Part shown: in pieces, positions 10,085-18,730 of the stretch | Position numbering within the stretch: the first letter of the stretch is position 1 | Layout: each line of letters starts with the position of its first letter | Assembly: GCF_014164785.1 (NCBI RefSeq) | Contig: NZ_JACJFN010000002.1 | Location: 310,001 to 374,000 of the forward strand | Direction: 5' to 3' | DNA length: 64,000 bases | From: Aquipseudomonas guryensis | Lineage (GTDB): Bacteria > Pseudomonadota > Gammaproteobacteria > Pseudomonadales > Pseudomonadaceae | Made by a program: the position numbers and the translations under genes | The notes under the pieces: generated by a model | What the model was told of the DNA's origin: nothing | What the model saw: only the letters and a program-made list of their open reading frames with translations | Database searches by the model: none

Positions 10085-11382
10085 CTGCACGTACCCTCGC
10101 CGACTGGCTCGCCTATCTGGAGCAGCTGCACCCCAGTGCCATCGACATGGGCCTGGAGCGCAGCCGCCAGGTCGCCGAATGGCTCGGCCTGGGTAAGCCC
10201 GCGCCGCGGGTGATTACGGTCACCGGCACCAATGGCAAGGGTTCCACCTGCGCCTTCCTGGCTGCGCTGCTGCGCGGACAGGGGCTCAAGGTCGGGGTCT
10301 ACAGTTCGCCCCACCTGCTGCGCTACAACGAGCGCGTGCTGATCAATGATGTGCAGGCCGACGATGCGTCCCTGTGCACTGCTTTTGCCGCAGTAGAGGC
10401 GGCGCGTGGCGAAATCTCCCTGACCTACTTCGAGATGGGCACCCTGGCAGCCTTCTGGCTGTTCGAGCGCGCCGGCCTCGATGCCGTAGTGCTGGAAGTC
10501 GGCCTGGGCGGGCGCCTGGATGCGGTCAACCTGATCAATGCGGATATTGCGCTGGTGACCAGCATCGGTATCGATCATGCCGACTGGCTGGGCGACAGTC
10601 GCGAGTCGGTGGCCTTCGAAAAGGCGGGTATCTTCCGCCAGGGCCGTCCGGCTCTGTGTGGCGATCTCGATCCGCCGCAGCCGCTGCTGGATCAGGTGGC
10701 CAGGCTCGATTGCCCGTTCTTCCTGCGCGGTCGCGACTATGACCTCGCTGTTACCGAGCAGAACTGGCACTGGTGGGGGCTGAATGCCGCCGGTAGCGTG
10801 CTGGAGTTGCACGATCTGCCATTGCTCGATCTGCCCATGGAAAATGCTGCCCTGGCTCTGCAGGCCTACGCCTTGCTGGATCTGCCCTGGCAGGCGAGTG
10901 CGATTCAGGCGGCCCTGCTGGCTACGCGAGTGACCGGGCGTTTGGATCGCCGCCAGCTGCAGTGGCAGGGCAAGACCCTGCAGTTGCTGCTGGATGTCGG
11001 GCATAACCCGCATGCGGCTGATTATCTGGCTACCCGCTTGGCGGCAAGGCCACCTGTGGGGCGGCGACTGGCGGTTTTCGGTCTGTTGCAGGACAAGGAT
11101 CTGGCGGGTGTGCTGACGCCCCTGCTGGGCGAAGTGCAGGGCTGGGCGGTGGCGCCCTTGCCGAGTCCGCGTAGCCGTCCCGTCGGTGAACTGCAGGCGA
11201 CTTTGCGCAATCTCGGCGCCAACGTGCTTGCCTGTGACAGCGTTGCCGAGGCATTGTTGACACAATGTCGACAGGCGACCGCCGAGGATGAAATCCTCGT
11301 GTTCGGTTCTTTCTATTGTGTGGCCGAGGCTCTGGAATGGCTGGGGCAACAGGCGGAGGCGGGGAATGGCAGTGCTGGATAA
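10081..11382 (+). CDS. folC: Bifunctional folylpolyglutamate / dihydrofolate synthase
   Basis: The 433-residue Mur-ligase-family enzyme adds glutamate to dihydropteroate and to folates. The ATP-binding loop GTNGKGST is near residue 48. [36 protein letters not shown] and [11 protein letters not shown] are family motifs, and LDVGHNPHA marks the C-terminal ligase domain. The ATG overlaps the accD stop (ATGA). The following SPOR-domain gene starts inside its 3' end. Confidence 0.96.
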   Translation: MTARTLADWLAYLEQLHPSAIDMGLERSRQVAEWLGLGKPAPRVITVTGTNGKGSTCAFLAALLRGQGLKVGVYSSPHLLRYNERVLINDVQADDASLCTAFAAVEAARGEISLTYFEMGTLAAFWLFERAGLDAVVLEVGLGGRLDAVNLINADIALVTSIGIDHADWLGDSRESVAFEKAGIFRQGRPALCGDLDPPQPLLDQVARLDCPFFLRGRDYDLAVTEQNWHWWGLNAAGSVLELHDLPLLDLPMENAALALQAYALLDLPWQASAIQAALLATRVTGRLDRRQLQWQGKTLQLLLDVGHNPHAADYLATRLAARPPVGRRLAVFGLLQDKDLAGVLTPLLGEVQGWAVAPLPSPRSRPVGELQATLRNLGANVLACDSVAEALLTQCRQATAEDEILVFGSFYCVAEALEWLGQQAEAGNGSAG

Positions 11383-11932
11383 AGGGTTGAAGCAGCGGAT
11401 CGTCGGCGCCTTGGTGCTGGTTGCGCTGGCGGTGATCTTTCTGCCGATGCTGTTTTCCCGTGAGGATGAGTTGCGCCAGGTGGTAGTCGATGCGCCTGCC
11501 ATGCCGCAGGCGCCTGCCATGCCCGAGGTTGCCCTGGATCCGGTCGAGGTGCCCCAACCAATCGCCCCCGAGCAGGTACCGCCGGTTGAGCCGCTGGAGG
11601 TTCCGGAAGTTGCCGAGGCGCCGACTGAGCCAGCTGCGGCTACTCCAGCGGCAGTCGAACCGAGCAAGCCCGAGCGTCTGGATGCCAGCAGCCTGCCAGT
11701 CAGTTGGTCGGTGCAACTGGCCAGCCTGTCCAGCCGCAGTGGTGCCGAAGAGCTGCAGAAAAAACTGCGCAGCCAGGGCTACAACGCCTATGTGCGCACC
11801 TTCGAAGGCATGAATCGGGTGTTCGTCGGCCCCCTGGTCGAGCGCGCCGAGGCCGATCGCCTGCGTGACCAGTTGAATCGCCAGCAGAAGCTCAATGGCT
11901 TCGTGGTGCGCTTCCAGCCGGAAAATGGCTAA
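11366..11932 (+). CDS. SPOR-domain inner-membrane protein (DedD-like)
   Basis: The 188-residue protein has a short cytoplasmic N-terminus and one membrane helix (residues about 12-30, IVGALVLVALAVIFLPMLF). A proline/glutamate-rich periplasmic linker follows, then a C-terminal SPOR domain (WSVQLASLSSRSGAEELQKK... VFVGPLVERAEADRL). SPOR domains bind denuded septal peptidoglycan, and DedD-like proteins assist cell division. The start at 11366 lies inside folC and is preceded by a GGAGG box; the same frame is open further upstream, but that part is folC antiphase sequence. Downstream is cvpA. Confidence 0.92.
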   Translation: MAVLDKGLKQRIVGALVLVALAVIFLPMLFSREDELRQVVVDAPAMPQAPAMPEVALDPVEVPQPIAPEQVPPVEPLEVPEVAEAPTEPAAATPAAVEPSKPERLDASSLPVSWSVQLASLSSRSGAEELQKKLRSQGYNAYVRTFEGMNRVFVGPLVERAEADRLRDQLNRQQKLNGFVVRFQPENG

Positions 11933-12023
11933 CTTCTCTATCGCGACCATATAGCAGCCCCGGCTTACCCGGCGGGGCTGGCTCTGTTAAAATCCGCCGC
12001 CTTTCCCGTCTGTAGGCAGCATC

Positions 12024-12587
12024 GTGGCATTCACTTGGGTCGATTGGGCGATTATCGCCGTCATCGCCATTTCCAGTCTGATCAGCCTGAAACGCGGCTT
12101 CTTCAAAGAAGCGCTGTCGCTGCTGACCTGGATCATCGCAGGCGTTGTGGCCTGGATGTTCGGCGGCGCCCTGTCACAGCACCTCACTGAATTTATCGAA
12201 ACCCCGTCGATGCGCGTCATCGCCGCTTGCGCCATTTTGTTCATCGCCACTCTGCTGGTCGGTGCGCTGGTCAATTTCCTTATTGGTGAACTGATCCGGG
12301 TGACCGGTCTGTCGGGCACCGATCGTTTTCTCGGCATGGTCTTCGGCGCAGCGCGTGGTGCCTTGCTGGTAGTGGTGCTGGTCGGGCTGGTCAGCCTGGC
12401 GCCGGTGCAACAGGACAAATGGTGGCAGCAGTCGAGTCTGCTGCCACATTTTCTGATGGTGGCGGACTGGTCGAAGAACCTGATTCTCAGTCTGTCCAGT
12501 CAGTGGTTGGCGAGCGGTATCAGCGCGCCGGCCGATCTGCCGTTCAAAGAGGCTTTTTCGCAGCCTAAACTGCCTGAAAGCCTGTAG
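12024..12587 (+). CDS. cvpA: CvpA-family membrane protein
   Basis: The 187-residue inner-membrane protein has four predicted membrane helices (around residues 5-23, 28-47, 63-88 and 100-122) and the family start WVDWAIIAVIAISSLISL followed by KRGFFKE. CvpA was defined by its effect on colicin V production in E. coli and is also tied to envelope integrity and purF expression. The GTG start gives MAFTWVDW; no strong ribosome binding site is visible. As in many gammaproteobacteria it sits directly before purF and probably shares its transcript. Confidence 0.92.
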   Translation: MAFTWVDWAIIAVIAISSLISLKRGFFKEALSLLTWIIAGVVAWMFGGALSQHLTEFIETPSMRVIAACAILFIATLLVGALVNFLIGELIRVTGLSGTDRFLGMVFGAARGALLVVVLVGLVSLAPVQQDKWWQQSSLLPHFLMVADWSKNLILSLSSQWLASGISAPADLPFKEAFSQPKLPESL

Positions 12588-12622
12588 ATCTAGCCTGATT
12601 CACAACGTAGGGGTTGCGTCAC

Positions 12623-14128
12623 ATGTGTGGCATTGTCGGTATTGTCGGTAAGTCCAACGTCAACCAGTCGCTGTATGACGCGCTGACCGTCCTCCAACAT
12701 CGCGGCCAGGACGCTGCCGGTATCGTGACCAGCCATGGCGGCCGGTTGTTTCTGCGCAAGGACAACGGCCTGGTACGGGACGTGTTCCAGCAGCGCCACA
12801 TGCAACGCCTGGTCGGCCAGGTTGGCATCGGCCATGTGCGCTACCCGACGGCCGGCAGCTCCAGTTCGGCCGAGGCGCAGCCGTTCTACGTCAACTCGCC
12901 CTACGGCATCACCCTGGCGCACAACGGCAACCTGACCAACGTCGAGCAGTTGTCGCGCGAGATCTACGAATCCGACCTGCGCCACGTCAACACCAACTCC
13001 GACTCGGAAGTGCTGCTCAACGTGTTCGCTCATGAGCTGGCGGTGCGCGGCAAGCTGCAGCCGACCGAGGAAGACGTGTTTGCCGCCGTTGCCGGTGTGC
13101 ATGCGCGTTGCAAGGGCGGTTACGCGGTGGTGGCGATGATCACCGGCTACGGTGTGGTCGGCTTCCGCGACCCCTATGCGATCCGTCCGATCGTCTTTGG
13201 CCATCGCCACACCGACGAAGGTGTGGAGTACATGATCGCCTCCGAAAGCGTCGCCCTCGACGTGCTCGGCTTCACCTTGATCCGCGATCTGGCGCCGGGC
13301 GAAGCGGTGTACATCACCGAAGACGGCAACCTGCATACCCGCCAGTGCGCGGCTAACCCGCAACTGTCGCCGTGTATCTTCGAACACGTTTACCTGGCCC
13401 GCCCTGACTCGCTGATGGACGGCGTGTCGGTGTATAAGGCGCGTCTGCGCATGGGCGAGAAGCTGGCCGAAAAGATCCTGCGCGAGCGCCCGGATCACGA
13501 TATCGACGTGGTCATCCCGATTCCGGACACCAGCCGCACCTCGGCGCTGGAGCTGGCCAACCACCTGGGTGTGAAGTTTCGCGAAGGCTTCGTCAAGAAC
13601 CGCTACATCGGTCGTACCTTCATCATGCCCGGCCAGGCGGCGCGCAAGAAATCGGTACGCCAGAAGCTCAACGCCATCGAGCTGGAGTTCCGCGGCAAGA
13701 ATGTGATGCTGGTGGACGACTCCATCGTACGCGGCACCACCTGCAAGCAGATCATCCAGATGGCCCGCGAAGCCGGGGCGAAGAATGTGTATTTCTGCTC
13801 CGCTGCACCGGCCGTGCGTTATCCGAACGTGTACGGTATCGACATGCCCAGCCCGCACGAGCTGATCGCCCACGGTCGCAGCACCGAGCAGGTGGCCGAG
13901 CTGATCGGTGCCGACTGGCTGATCTACCAAGACCTGCCGGACCTGATCGACGCGGTCGGTGGCGGCAAGGTCAAGATCGAGCATTTCGACTGCGCAGTGT
14001 TCGATGGCCAGTACGTCACCGGTGACGTCAACGAGGTCTACCTGAACAAGATCGAACAGGCGCGTAACGATGCCAGCAAGGCCACGGCCGAAGCGGTCAG
14101 CGCCATCATCGATCTGCACAACGACTGA
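12623..14128 (+). CDS. purF: Amidophosphoribosyltransferase
   Basis: The 501-residue enzyme makes phosphoribosylamine from PRPP and glutamine, the first committed step of purine synthesis. I chose the ATG at 12623 because it places Cys at position 2 (MCGIVGIVG), the N-terminal nucleophile exposed after Met removal; a TTG three codons upstream would bury it. The glutaminase part contains [20 protein letters not shown] and the C-terminal part the PRPP loop [12 protein letters not shown]. metZ follows within 16 bases. Confidence 0.97.
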   Translation: MCGIVGIVGKSNVNQSLYDALTVLQHRGQDAAGIVTSHGGRLFLRKDNGLVRDVFQQRHMQRLVGQVGIGHVRYPTAGSSSSAEAQPFYVNSPYGITLAHNGNLTNVEQLSREIYESDLRHVNTNSDSEVLLNVFAHELAVRGKLQPTEEDVFAAVAGVHARCKGGYAVVAMITGYGVVGFRDPYAIRPIVFGHRHTDEGVEYMIASESVALDVLGFTLIRDLAPGEAVYITEDGNLHTRQCAANPQLSPCIFEHVYLARPDSLMDGVSVYKARLRMGEKLAEKILRERPDHDIDVVIPIPDTSRTSALELANHLGVKFREGFVKNRYIGRTFIMPGQAARKKSVRQKLNAIELEFRGKNVMLVDDSIVRGTTCKQIIQMAREAGAKNVYFCSAAPAVRYPNVYGIDMPSPHELIAHGRSTEQVAELIGADWLIYQDLPDLIDAVGGGKVKIEHFDCAVFDGQYVTGDVNEVYLNKIEQARNDASKATAEAVSAIIDLHND

Positions 14129-14144
14129 TAGCGAGGAGCCGCCG

Positions 14145-15356
14145 ATGAGCCAGGATTGGGATGCAGGACGGCTGGACAGCGACCTCGACGGCGTTGGCTT
14201 CGACACCCTGGCCGTGCGCGCCGGGCAGCACCGCACGCCGGAAGGCGAGCATGGCGAAGCACTGTTCCTCACCTCCAGCTACGTGTTCCGCACTGCTGCC
14301 GATGCTGCCGCGCGCTTCGCCGGTGAAGTGCCGGGCAACGTCTACTCGCGCTACACCAACCCGACCGTGCGTGCCTTCGAGGAGCGCATGGCTGCTCTGG
14401 AAGGTGCCGAGCAGGCGGTAGCTACCTCGTCGGGCATGTCGGCGATCCTGGCCATCGTCATGAGCCTGTGCAGCGCCGGCGATCATGTGCTGGTGTCGCG
14501 CAGCGTATTCGGCTCGACCATCAGCCTGTTCGAGAAGTACCTCAAGCGCTTCGGGATCGAGGTTGATTACCCGCCGCTGGCCGATCTGGCCGGCTGGGAA
14601 GGAGCATTCAAGGCCAATACCAGGCTGCTGTTCGTCGAGTCACCGTCCAACCCGCTGGCCGAACTGGTGGATATCGCCGCGCTGGCGGAAATCAGCCATG
14701 CCCATGGTGCGTTGCTGGTGGTCGACAACTGCTTCTGCACTCCGGCTCTGCAGCAGCCGCTGAAGCTGGGTGCGGACATTGTCATGCACTCGGCGACCAA
14801 GTACATCGATGGCCAGGGCCGTGCTCTCGGCGGTGTAGTGGCGGGACGCAAGGCGCAGATGGAAGGTGTGGTTGGTTTCCTGCGCACTGCCGGGCCGACC
14901 CTCAGCCCGTTCAATGCCTGGCTGTTCCTCAAGGGCCTGGAAACCCTGCGCGTGCGCATGCAGGCCCACTGTGCCAGCGCCCAGCACCTGGCCGAATGGC
15001 TGGAGCAGCAGCCGGGCATCGAGCATGTCTACTACTCCGGCCTGCCCAGCCATCCGCAACACGAACTGGCCAAACGGCAGCAGAGTGGTTTCGGTGCGGT
15101 AGTCAGCTTCGAGGTGAGGGGTGGCAAGGACGCGGCATGGCGCTTTATCGACGCGACGAAAGTCATTTCGATCACTACCAACCTCGGTGACACCAAGACC
15201 ACCATCGCTCACCCGGCGACCACCTCCCACGGCCGCCTGTCACCTCAGGAGCGAGCCAATGCCGGGATCCGCGATAACCTGGTCCGGGTCGCCGTGGGCC
15301 TCGAAGATATTGCCGATCTCAAAGCTGATCTGGCTCGCGGCCTCGCTGCAATCTAA
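14145..15356 (+). CDS. metZ: O-succinylhomoserine sulfhydrylase
   Basis: The 403-residue PLP enzyme of the Cys/Met-metabolism family makes homocysteine directly from O-succinylhomoserine and sulfide, the pseudomonad route to methionine. The cofactor lysine is about residue 219 in HSATKYIDGQGR. YSRYTNPTVRAFEERMAALE and SNPLAELVDIAALAE are family motifs. The ATG at 14145 has a GAGGAG box and gives MSQDWDAGRLDSDL, the usual metZ start; upstream in-frame sequence is purF out of phase. The purF-metZ order is the same as in P. aeruginosa. Confidence 0.95.
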   Translation: MSQDWDAGRLDSDLDGVGFDTLAVRAGQHRTPEGEHGEALFLTSSYVFRTAADAAARFAGEVPGNVYSRYTNPTVRAFEERMAALEGAEQAVATSSGMSAILAIVMSLCSAGDHVLVSRSVFGSTISLFEKYLKRFGIEVDYPPLADLAGWEGAFKANTRLLFVESPSNPLAELVDIAALAEISHAHGALLVVDNCFCTPALQQPLKLGADIVMHSATKYIDGQGRALGGVVAGRKAQMEGVVGFLRTAGPTLSPFNAWLFLKGLETLRVRMQAHCASAQHLAEWLEQQPGIEHVYYSGLPSHPQHELAKRQQSGFGAVVSFEVRGGKDAAWRFIDATKVISITTNLGDTKTTIAHPATTSHGRLSPQERANAGIRDNLVRVAVGLEDIADLKADLARGLAAI

Positions 15357-15365
15357 GAGCCATTG

Positions 15366-15390
15366 TTCCCGGCGGGCACGCCGCCGGGAA
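15366..15390 (+). terminator. Hairpin after metZ
   Basis: A 10-base stem (TTCCCGGCGG / CCGCCGGGAA) with a 5-base loop lies 11 bases after the metZ stop. No T-run follows, so it may stabilise the 3' end or terminate weakly. Confidence 0.45.
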
Positions 15391-15447
15391 TGCCTCCTGC
15401 CTGTCGTGGTCTAGTCTTGGGATGAGTAACCCCGACTAGGAGCACCC

Positions 15448-15693
15448 ATGAGTCTCATACTTTTTCTGTTGATCGGCGCCATTGCCGGCTGGATCGCTGG
15501 CAAGTTGCTGCGTGGTGGTGGCTTCGGCCTGATCGGCAACCTGGTGGTCGGCATAGTCGGCGCGGTGATCGGCGGCCACCTGTTCAGCTATCTGGGTGTG
15601 TCGGCGGGCGGCGGCCTGATCGGTTCGCTGGTGACGGCGGTGATCGGCGCTCTGGTGCTGCTGTTTATCGTCGGCCTGATCAAGAAAGCCTGA
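15448..15693 (+). CDS. GlsB/YeaQ/YmgE-family small membrane protein
   Basis: The 81-residue, very hydrophobic, glycine-rich protein has three membrane segments (LILFLLIGAIAGWIAGKL; GLIGNLVVGIVGAVIGGHLF; LIGSLVTAVIGALVLLFIVGLI). This matches the transglycosylase-associated or GlsB family, often stress-induced; despite the old name no enzyme activity is established. An AGGAG box precedes the ATG. It converges on gspD. Confidence 0.88.
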   Translation: MSLILFLLIGAIAGWIAGKLLRGGGFGLIGNLVVGIVGAVIGGHLFSYLGVSAGGGLIGSLVTAVIGALVLLFIVGLIKKA

Positions 15694-15700
15694 TCAGCCT

Positions 15701-15728
15701 TGCTCTGCCCGGCTAAAGGGGCAGAGCA
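15701..15728. terminator. Hairpin between convergent small membrane-protein gene and gspD
   Basis: A 10-base stem, TGCTCTGCCC (15701-15710) with GGGCAGAGCA (15719-15728), lies between the converging genes. It could serve both strands, but no T-run follows on either side. Confidence 0.4.
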
Positions 15729-15744
15729 GGGCCTTGCTAGACGC

Positions 15745-17697
15745 TTACTGTTGTGGGCGCAGGTCGATGGTCGACTCGTAGCTGTCCTGGCGATCGAACA
15801 GACGCTGCGGGTCGCTTGGCAGCAGGCTCTGCTCACCGCCGATAGGCTGGCTGAGCACACGGATATCGCTGTATTTCTTGTTGCTCAGACTGGCCAGACC
15901 GTTGGCATCACGGACCACTGCCGGGCGCAGGAAGACCATCAGGTTGCGTTTGACGTGAGTGTCTTCGGTGGAGCGGAACAGGCGCCCCAACAGCGGAATG
16001 TCGCCAAGGATCGGCACCTTGGAGTCGCTGCGGGTGACGTCGTCCTGGATCAGCCCGCCGAGCACGATGACCTGGCCGTCGCTGGCGAGGATAGTGCTCT
16101 TGATCGAGCGCTTGTTGGTGATCACATCGGACACGTTGACGTTGGCCGGGGCCGGCACCAGCGAGGAAATTTCCTGTTCGATCTCCAGGCGCAGGGTGGC
16201 ACCTTCGTTGATGTGCGGGGTCACCTTGAGCGTTACGCCGATGTCCTGGCGCTCGATGGTGGTGAAGGGGTTGCTCGCGCCGTCGGTTGAGGTGGTGTAG
16301 GACCCGGTCTGGAACGGCACGTTCTGGCCGACCAGGATTTCCGCTTCCTGGTTGTCCAGGGTCAGCAGCGTCGGGGTGGACAGCAGGTTGCTCTTGCTGT
16401 TGGACGACAGTGCGGTGATCAGCGCGCCGAAGTCGCTGTTACCGATGCCGATGATCGCACCACTGGGCAACGGCGAGGGGATCTTCTGGTCTTGCAGTGC
16501 GCCGAGAAAGGTGCCGATCGAAAAGCCGGTGTTGTTGAAATTCACCCCGCCGATGGCATTGTCGCCACGTGCTGCCCACTGCACGCCCAAGGCATCACGG
16601 ATATCCCCGGAAATCTCCACGATGGCGGCCTCGACCAGCACCTGGGCGCGCGGCACATCCAGTTGACGGACGATGTCCTCAAGCATGGTGACGGTATCCG
16701 GGTCGGCAAGGATTACCAGGGCGTTGAGACTCTCGTCCGCGCGGATCAGCATCTGCTTCGGCTTGCCGCCGGCTGCTTCGCCGCCCGCTTCGCCGGTTTT
16801 CAGGCTTTCCCCGATCTCGCCGAGGGTTTCCGCCATGCTCTTGGCATCGTTGTGGCGCAGGCGGATCACGCGGGTATTGGCCGAGCGCGAGGAGGGCGTG
16901 TCGATGGACTTGGCCAGGGCCAGCATCTTCGCTCGGGCTTCCGGTGGGCCGAGCAGGATCAGGCGATTGGTGCGGCTGTCGGCGACCACCTGGGTGGCAC
17001 CGCCGGTGCCTTTGGCCTGGCCGCGGTTGAGGGTGCTGTTGAGTACCTCGGCGGCATCCATGACCCAGGCGTGGCGCATGTCATAGACCGTGTAGTCTTG
17101 CTGATTGGCCTGGTCCAGCTGGCGCACCACCTGCTCGATGCGGGTGATGTTGGCCGGCCGGTCACTGATGATCAGCGCATTGGCCGAGGCCACAGCAGCC
17201 AGATGGCCATACTGCGGGACCAGTGGGCGAATCAGCGGGATCAGTTCATTAACCGCGTTCTGCTGCACCTGGATCACCCGAGTTTCCAGGGTGTTAGCGG
17301 CGCTGCCCTCCAGGGAGCCATCGGCGCGGGCTTCGGTATTCGGCACGATACGCGCCTGATCACCCTGGGCGACCACCGAGAAACCATGGGTGCTCATCAC
17401 CGAAAGGAACAGCTGGTAGACCTCGCTGAGGCCCAGCGGGGCCTGCGATACCACGGTCACCTGACCCTTGACGCGAGGGTCGACGACGAAGGTCTGGCCA
17501 CTGATGCTGGACACCTGTTCGATGAAGTCGCGGATATCCGCATCCTTCATGTTGATGGTCCAGGTTTCACCCTGTTCGCTGGTGATGCCGGCGGGCTGGT
17601 TGGCCAGGGCGACAGGCAGCGGATTGCCCAGGCAGCTCATGGCCAGGAGCAGGGCGAGAGGCAGGTGTTTCGGCGATGCGGATCTGAAGTGGGTCAT
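15745..17697 (-). CDS. gspD: Type II secretion secretin GspD (XcpQ)
   Basis: The 650-residue protein forms the outer-membrane channel of the type II secretion system. It has a signal peptide (cleavage near ALANQ) and an N0 domain (INMKDADIRDFIEQVSSISG). The N1-N3 domains follow, including the glycine-rich insert in N3, and then the secretin domain (VPFQTGSYT, VTLKVTPHIN, ASDGQVIVLGGLIQDD, VPILGDIPLLGRLF). The ending resembles the S-domain of Xcp secretins. Its ATG overlaps the gspC stop by four bases. The gspC-gspD pair is divergent from gspE-M, as in P. aeruginosa, but separated from it here by two extra genes. Confidence 0.96.
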   Translation of the reverse strand: MTHFRSASPKHLPLALLLAMSCLGNPLPVALANQPAGITSEQGETWTINMKDADIRDFIEQVSSISGQTFVVDPRVKGQVTVVSQAPLGLSEVYQLFLSVMSTHGFSVVAQGDQARIVPNTEARADGSLEGSAANTLETRVIQVQQNAVNELIPLIRPLVPQYGHLAAVASANALIISDRPANITRIEQVVRQLDQANQQDYTVYDMRHAWVMDAAEVLNSTLNRGQAKGTGGATQVVADSRTNRLILLGPPEARAKMLALAKSIDTPSSRSANTRVIRLRHNDAKSMAETLGEIGESLKTGEAGGEAAGGKPKQMLIRADESLNALVILADPDTVTMLEDIVRQLDVPRAQVLVEAAIVEISGDIRDALGVQWAARGDNAIGGVNFNNTGFSIGTFLGALQDQKIPSPLPSGAIIGIGNSDFGALITALSSNSKSNLLSTPTLLTLDNQEAEILVGQNVPFQTGSYTTSTDGASNPFTTIERQDIGVTLKVTPHINEGATLRLEIEQEISSLVPAPANVNVSDVITNKRSIKSTILASDGQVIVLGGLIQDDVTRSDSKVPILGDIPLLGRLFRSTEDTHVKRNLMVFLRPAVVRDANGLASLSNKKYSDIRVLSQPIGGEQSLLPSDPQRLFDRQDSYESTIDLRPQQ

Positions 17698-18362
17698 TGG
17701 CTGATTTCGGCTTCTGGCGCTTCGGTCGGCGGCGTGGTGCCATCGCCTTCCATTTGTTGACGGAGAACTTCCATGCGCTGTTGCAACTGCTGGACGTCTT
17801 CGCTCTGCAGTTGCTCAAGCTGTTCGGCGGTCGGTTCCGCAGGGTCATACTGCGGATCGTACTGTTCGCTGTAGGTGGCTGCTGCAGCTGTCGCCGTGCG
17901 CAGGCGAGGGAAATGCAGGCTTTCCTCGCGGCCGTTGCGGCTCAGCACCACATGGTCCTGATGTACGGCCTGCAGGCGCACGCCGCTATTGATTTCATCG
18001 CCGACGGTCAAGCGCCGGGGCTTGCCGCCAGCTACCAGGATAATCGCCGTTGAGCGTTTGCTGTCTGGATTGACGAAACTGCCTAGCAGGGTCAACTGCA
18101 GATTGGTAGGTGGCGCCGGTTGATCACCATTCTGCAGTACGGGCGTGCCGAACAGGCCCTGCAGGGGTTCTACCGCCAGCGGTTGGTTCTGGTTGGTAGC
18201 AGGTGCGCTGTCGCTCACTGGCGGCGGGCTATGCAGCAGACGCCGCAGGTCGACGATCTGCCAGGAGAGGCTCAGGCTCATGCCGGCCACCACGAGCAGG
18301 CAAAGGCCGCTCACGCCATGGCGTTGCAGCCAGCCAGGAAGGCGGGTGCCTGTTGCGCTCAA
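17694..18362 (-). CDS. gspC: Type II secretion inner-membrane protein GspC (XcpP)
   Basis: The 222-residue bitopic protein links the inner-membrane platform to the secretin. It has a short cytoplasmic N-terminus and one membrane helix (GLCLLVVAGMSLSLSW). The periplasmic homology region follows (LLGSFVNPDSKRSTAIILVAGG... VGDEI). A glutamine-rich coiled coil (about 175-205) replaces the PDZ domain found in enterobacterial GspC, as in XcpP. There is no in-frame ATG before the membrane helix. I chose the TTG at 18360-18362 because GGGGGA lies 7 bases upstream; another in-frame TTG five codons earlier has no ribosome binding site. gspD overlaps its stop. Confidence 0.9.
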   Translation of the reverse strand: MSATGTRLPGWLQRHGVSGLCLLVVAGMSLSLSWQIVDLRRLLHSPPPVSDSAPATNQNQPLAVEPLQGLFGTPVLQNGDQPAPPTNLQLTLLGSFVNPDSKRSTAIILVAGGKPRRLTVGDEINSGVRLQAVHQDHVVLSRNGREESLHFPRLRTATAAAATYSEQYDPQYDPAEPTAEQLEQLQSEDVQQLQQRMEVLRQQMEGDGTTPPTEAPEAEISQ

Positions 18363-18730
18363 TGCATCATCCCCCAATGATTTTCTTATTCTATTAAGCC
18401 AGGCGGCGCACTCGCGCCGCGCCTGCTCACTCCGTCATGCGCGGAGCAGCGCCAACCATACCGCAACTGTTCGGGCTGTGCGCGCTCTGTCATGCAGTTG
18501 GCGATTCAGCCAGAAATCTCTGACAGTGCGGTGAAAAAGGCCACCACCAGGCGTTTGCCGCGATTCGCGCCGGCGAAAACGATAAAAGGTACCGCTGCGT
18601 CAGTCAGCGACCGGGCAGTTTTGCTGCCAGAAGCGTGATCTGCTTCGGATTTTCCCGACACCCGGCCGTTATCATCGGCCGCCAAGCGCTTTCCGTTCAA
18701 CAATAAAAATAAGCCCGACGGGACACTGCC
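18363..18730. other. Divergent control region between gspC and the LuxR-type regulator
   Basis: This 368-base gap must hold the promoters of the leftward gspCD and rightward regulator genes. Visible are a GC-rich inverted repeat near 18403-18424 and CGGCCG repeated as CGGCCG-TTATCAT-CGGCCG at 18665-18683, about 50 bases before the regulator start. An AT-rich patch (TTTTCTTATTCTATTAA) lies close to gspC. I cannot assign -35/-10 boxes with confidence and see no convincing small gene. Confidence 0.5.

Noticed and set aside
12590..14272. 560-codon minus-strand frame opposite purF
   Set aside because: It is fully antisense to purF, which has all family motifs; the translated sequence is low-complexity and lacks any recognisable domain.
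16492..17760. 422-codon plus-strand frame opposite gspD
   Set aside because: Antisense to the secretin gene; no ribosome binding site and no domain.
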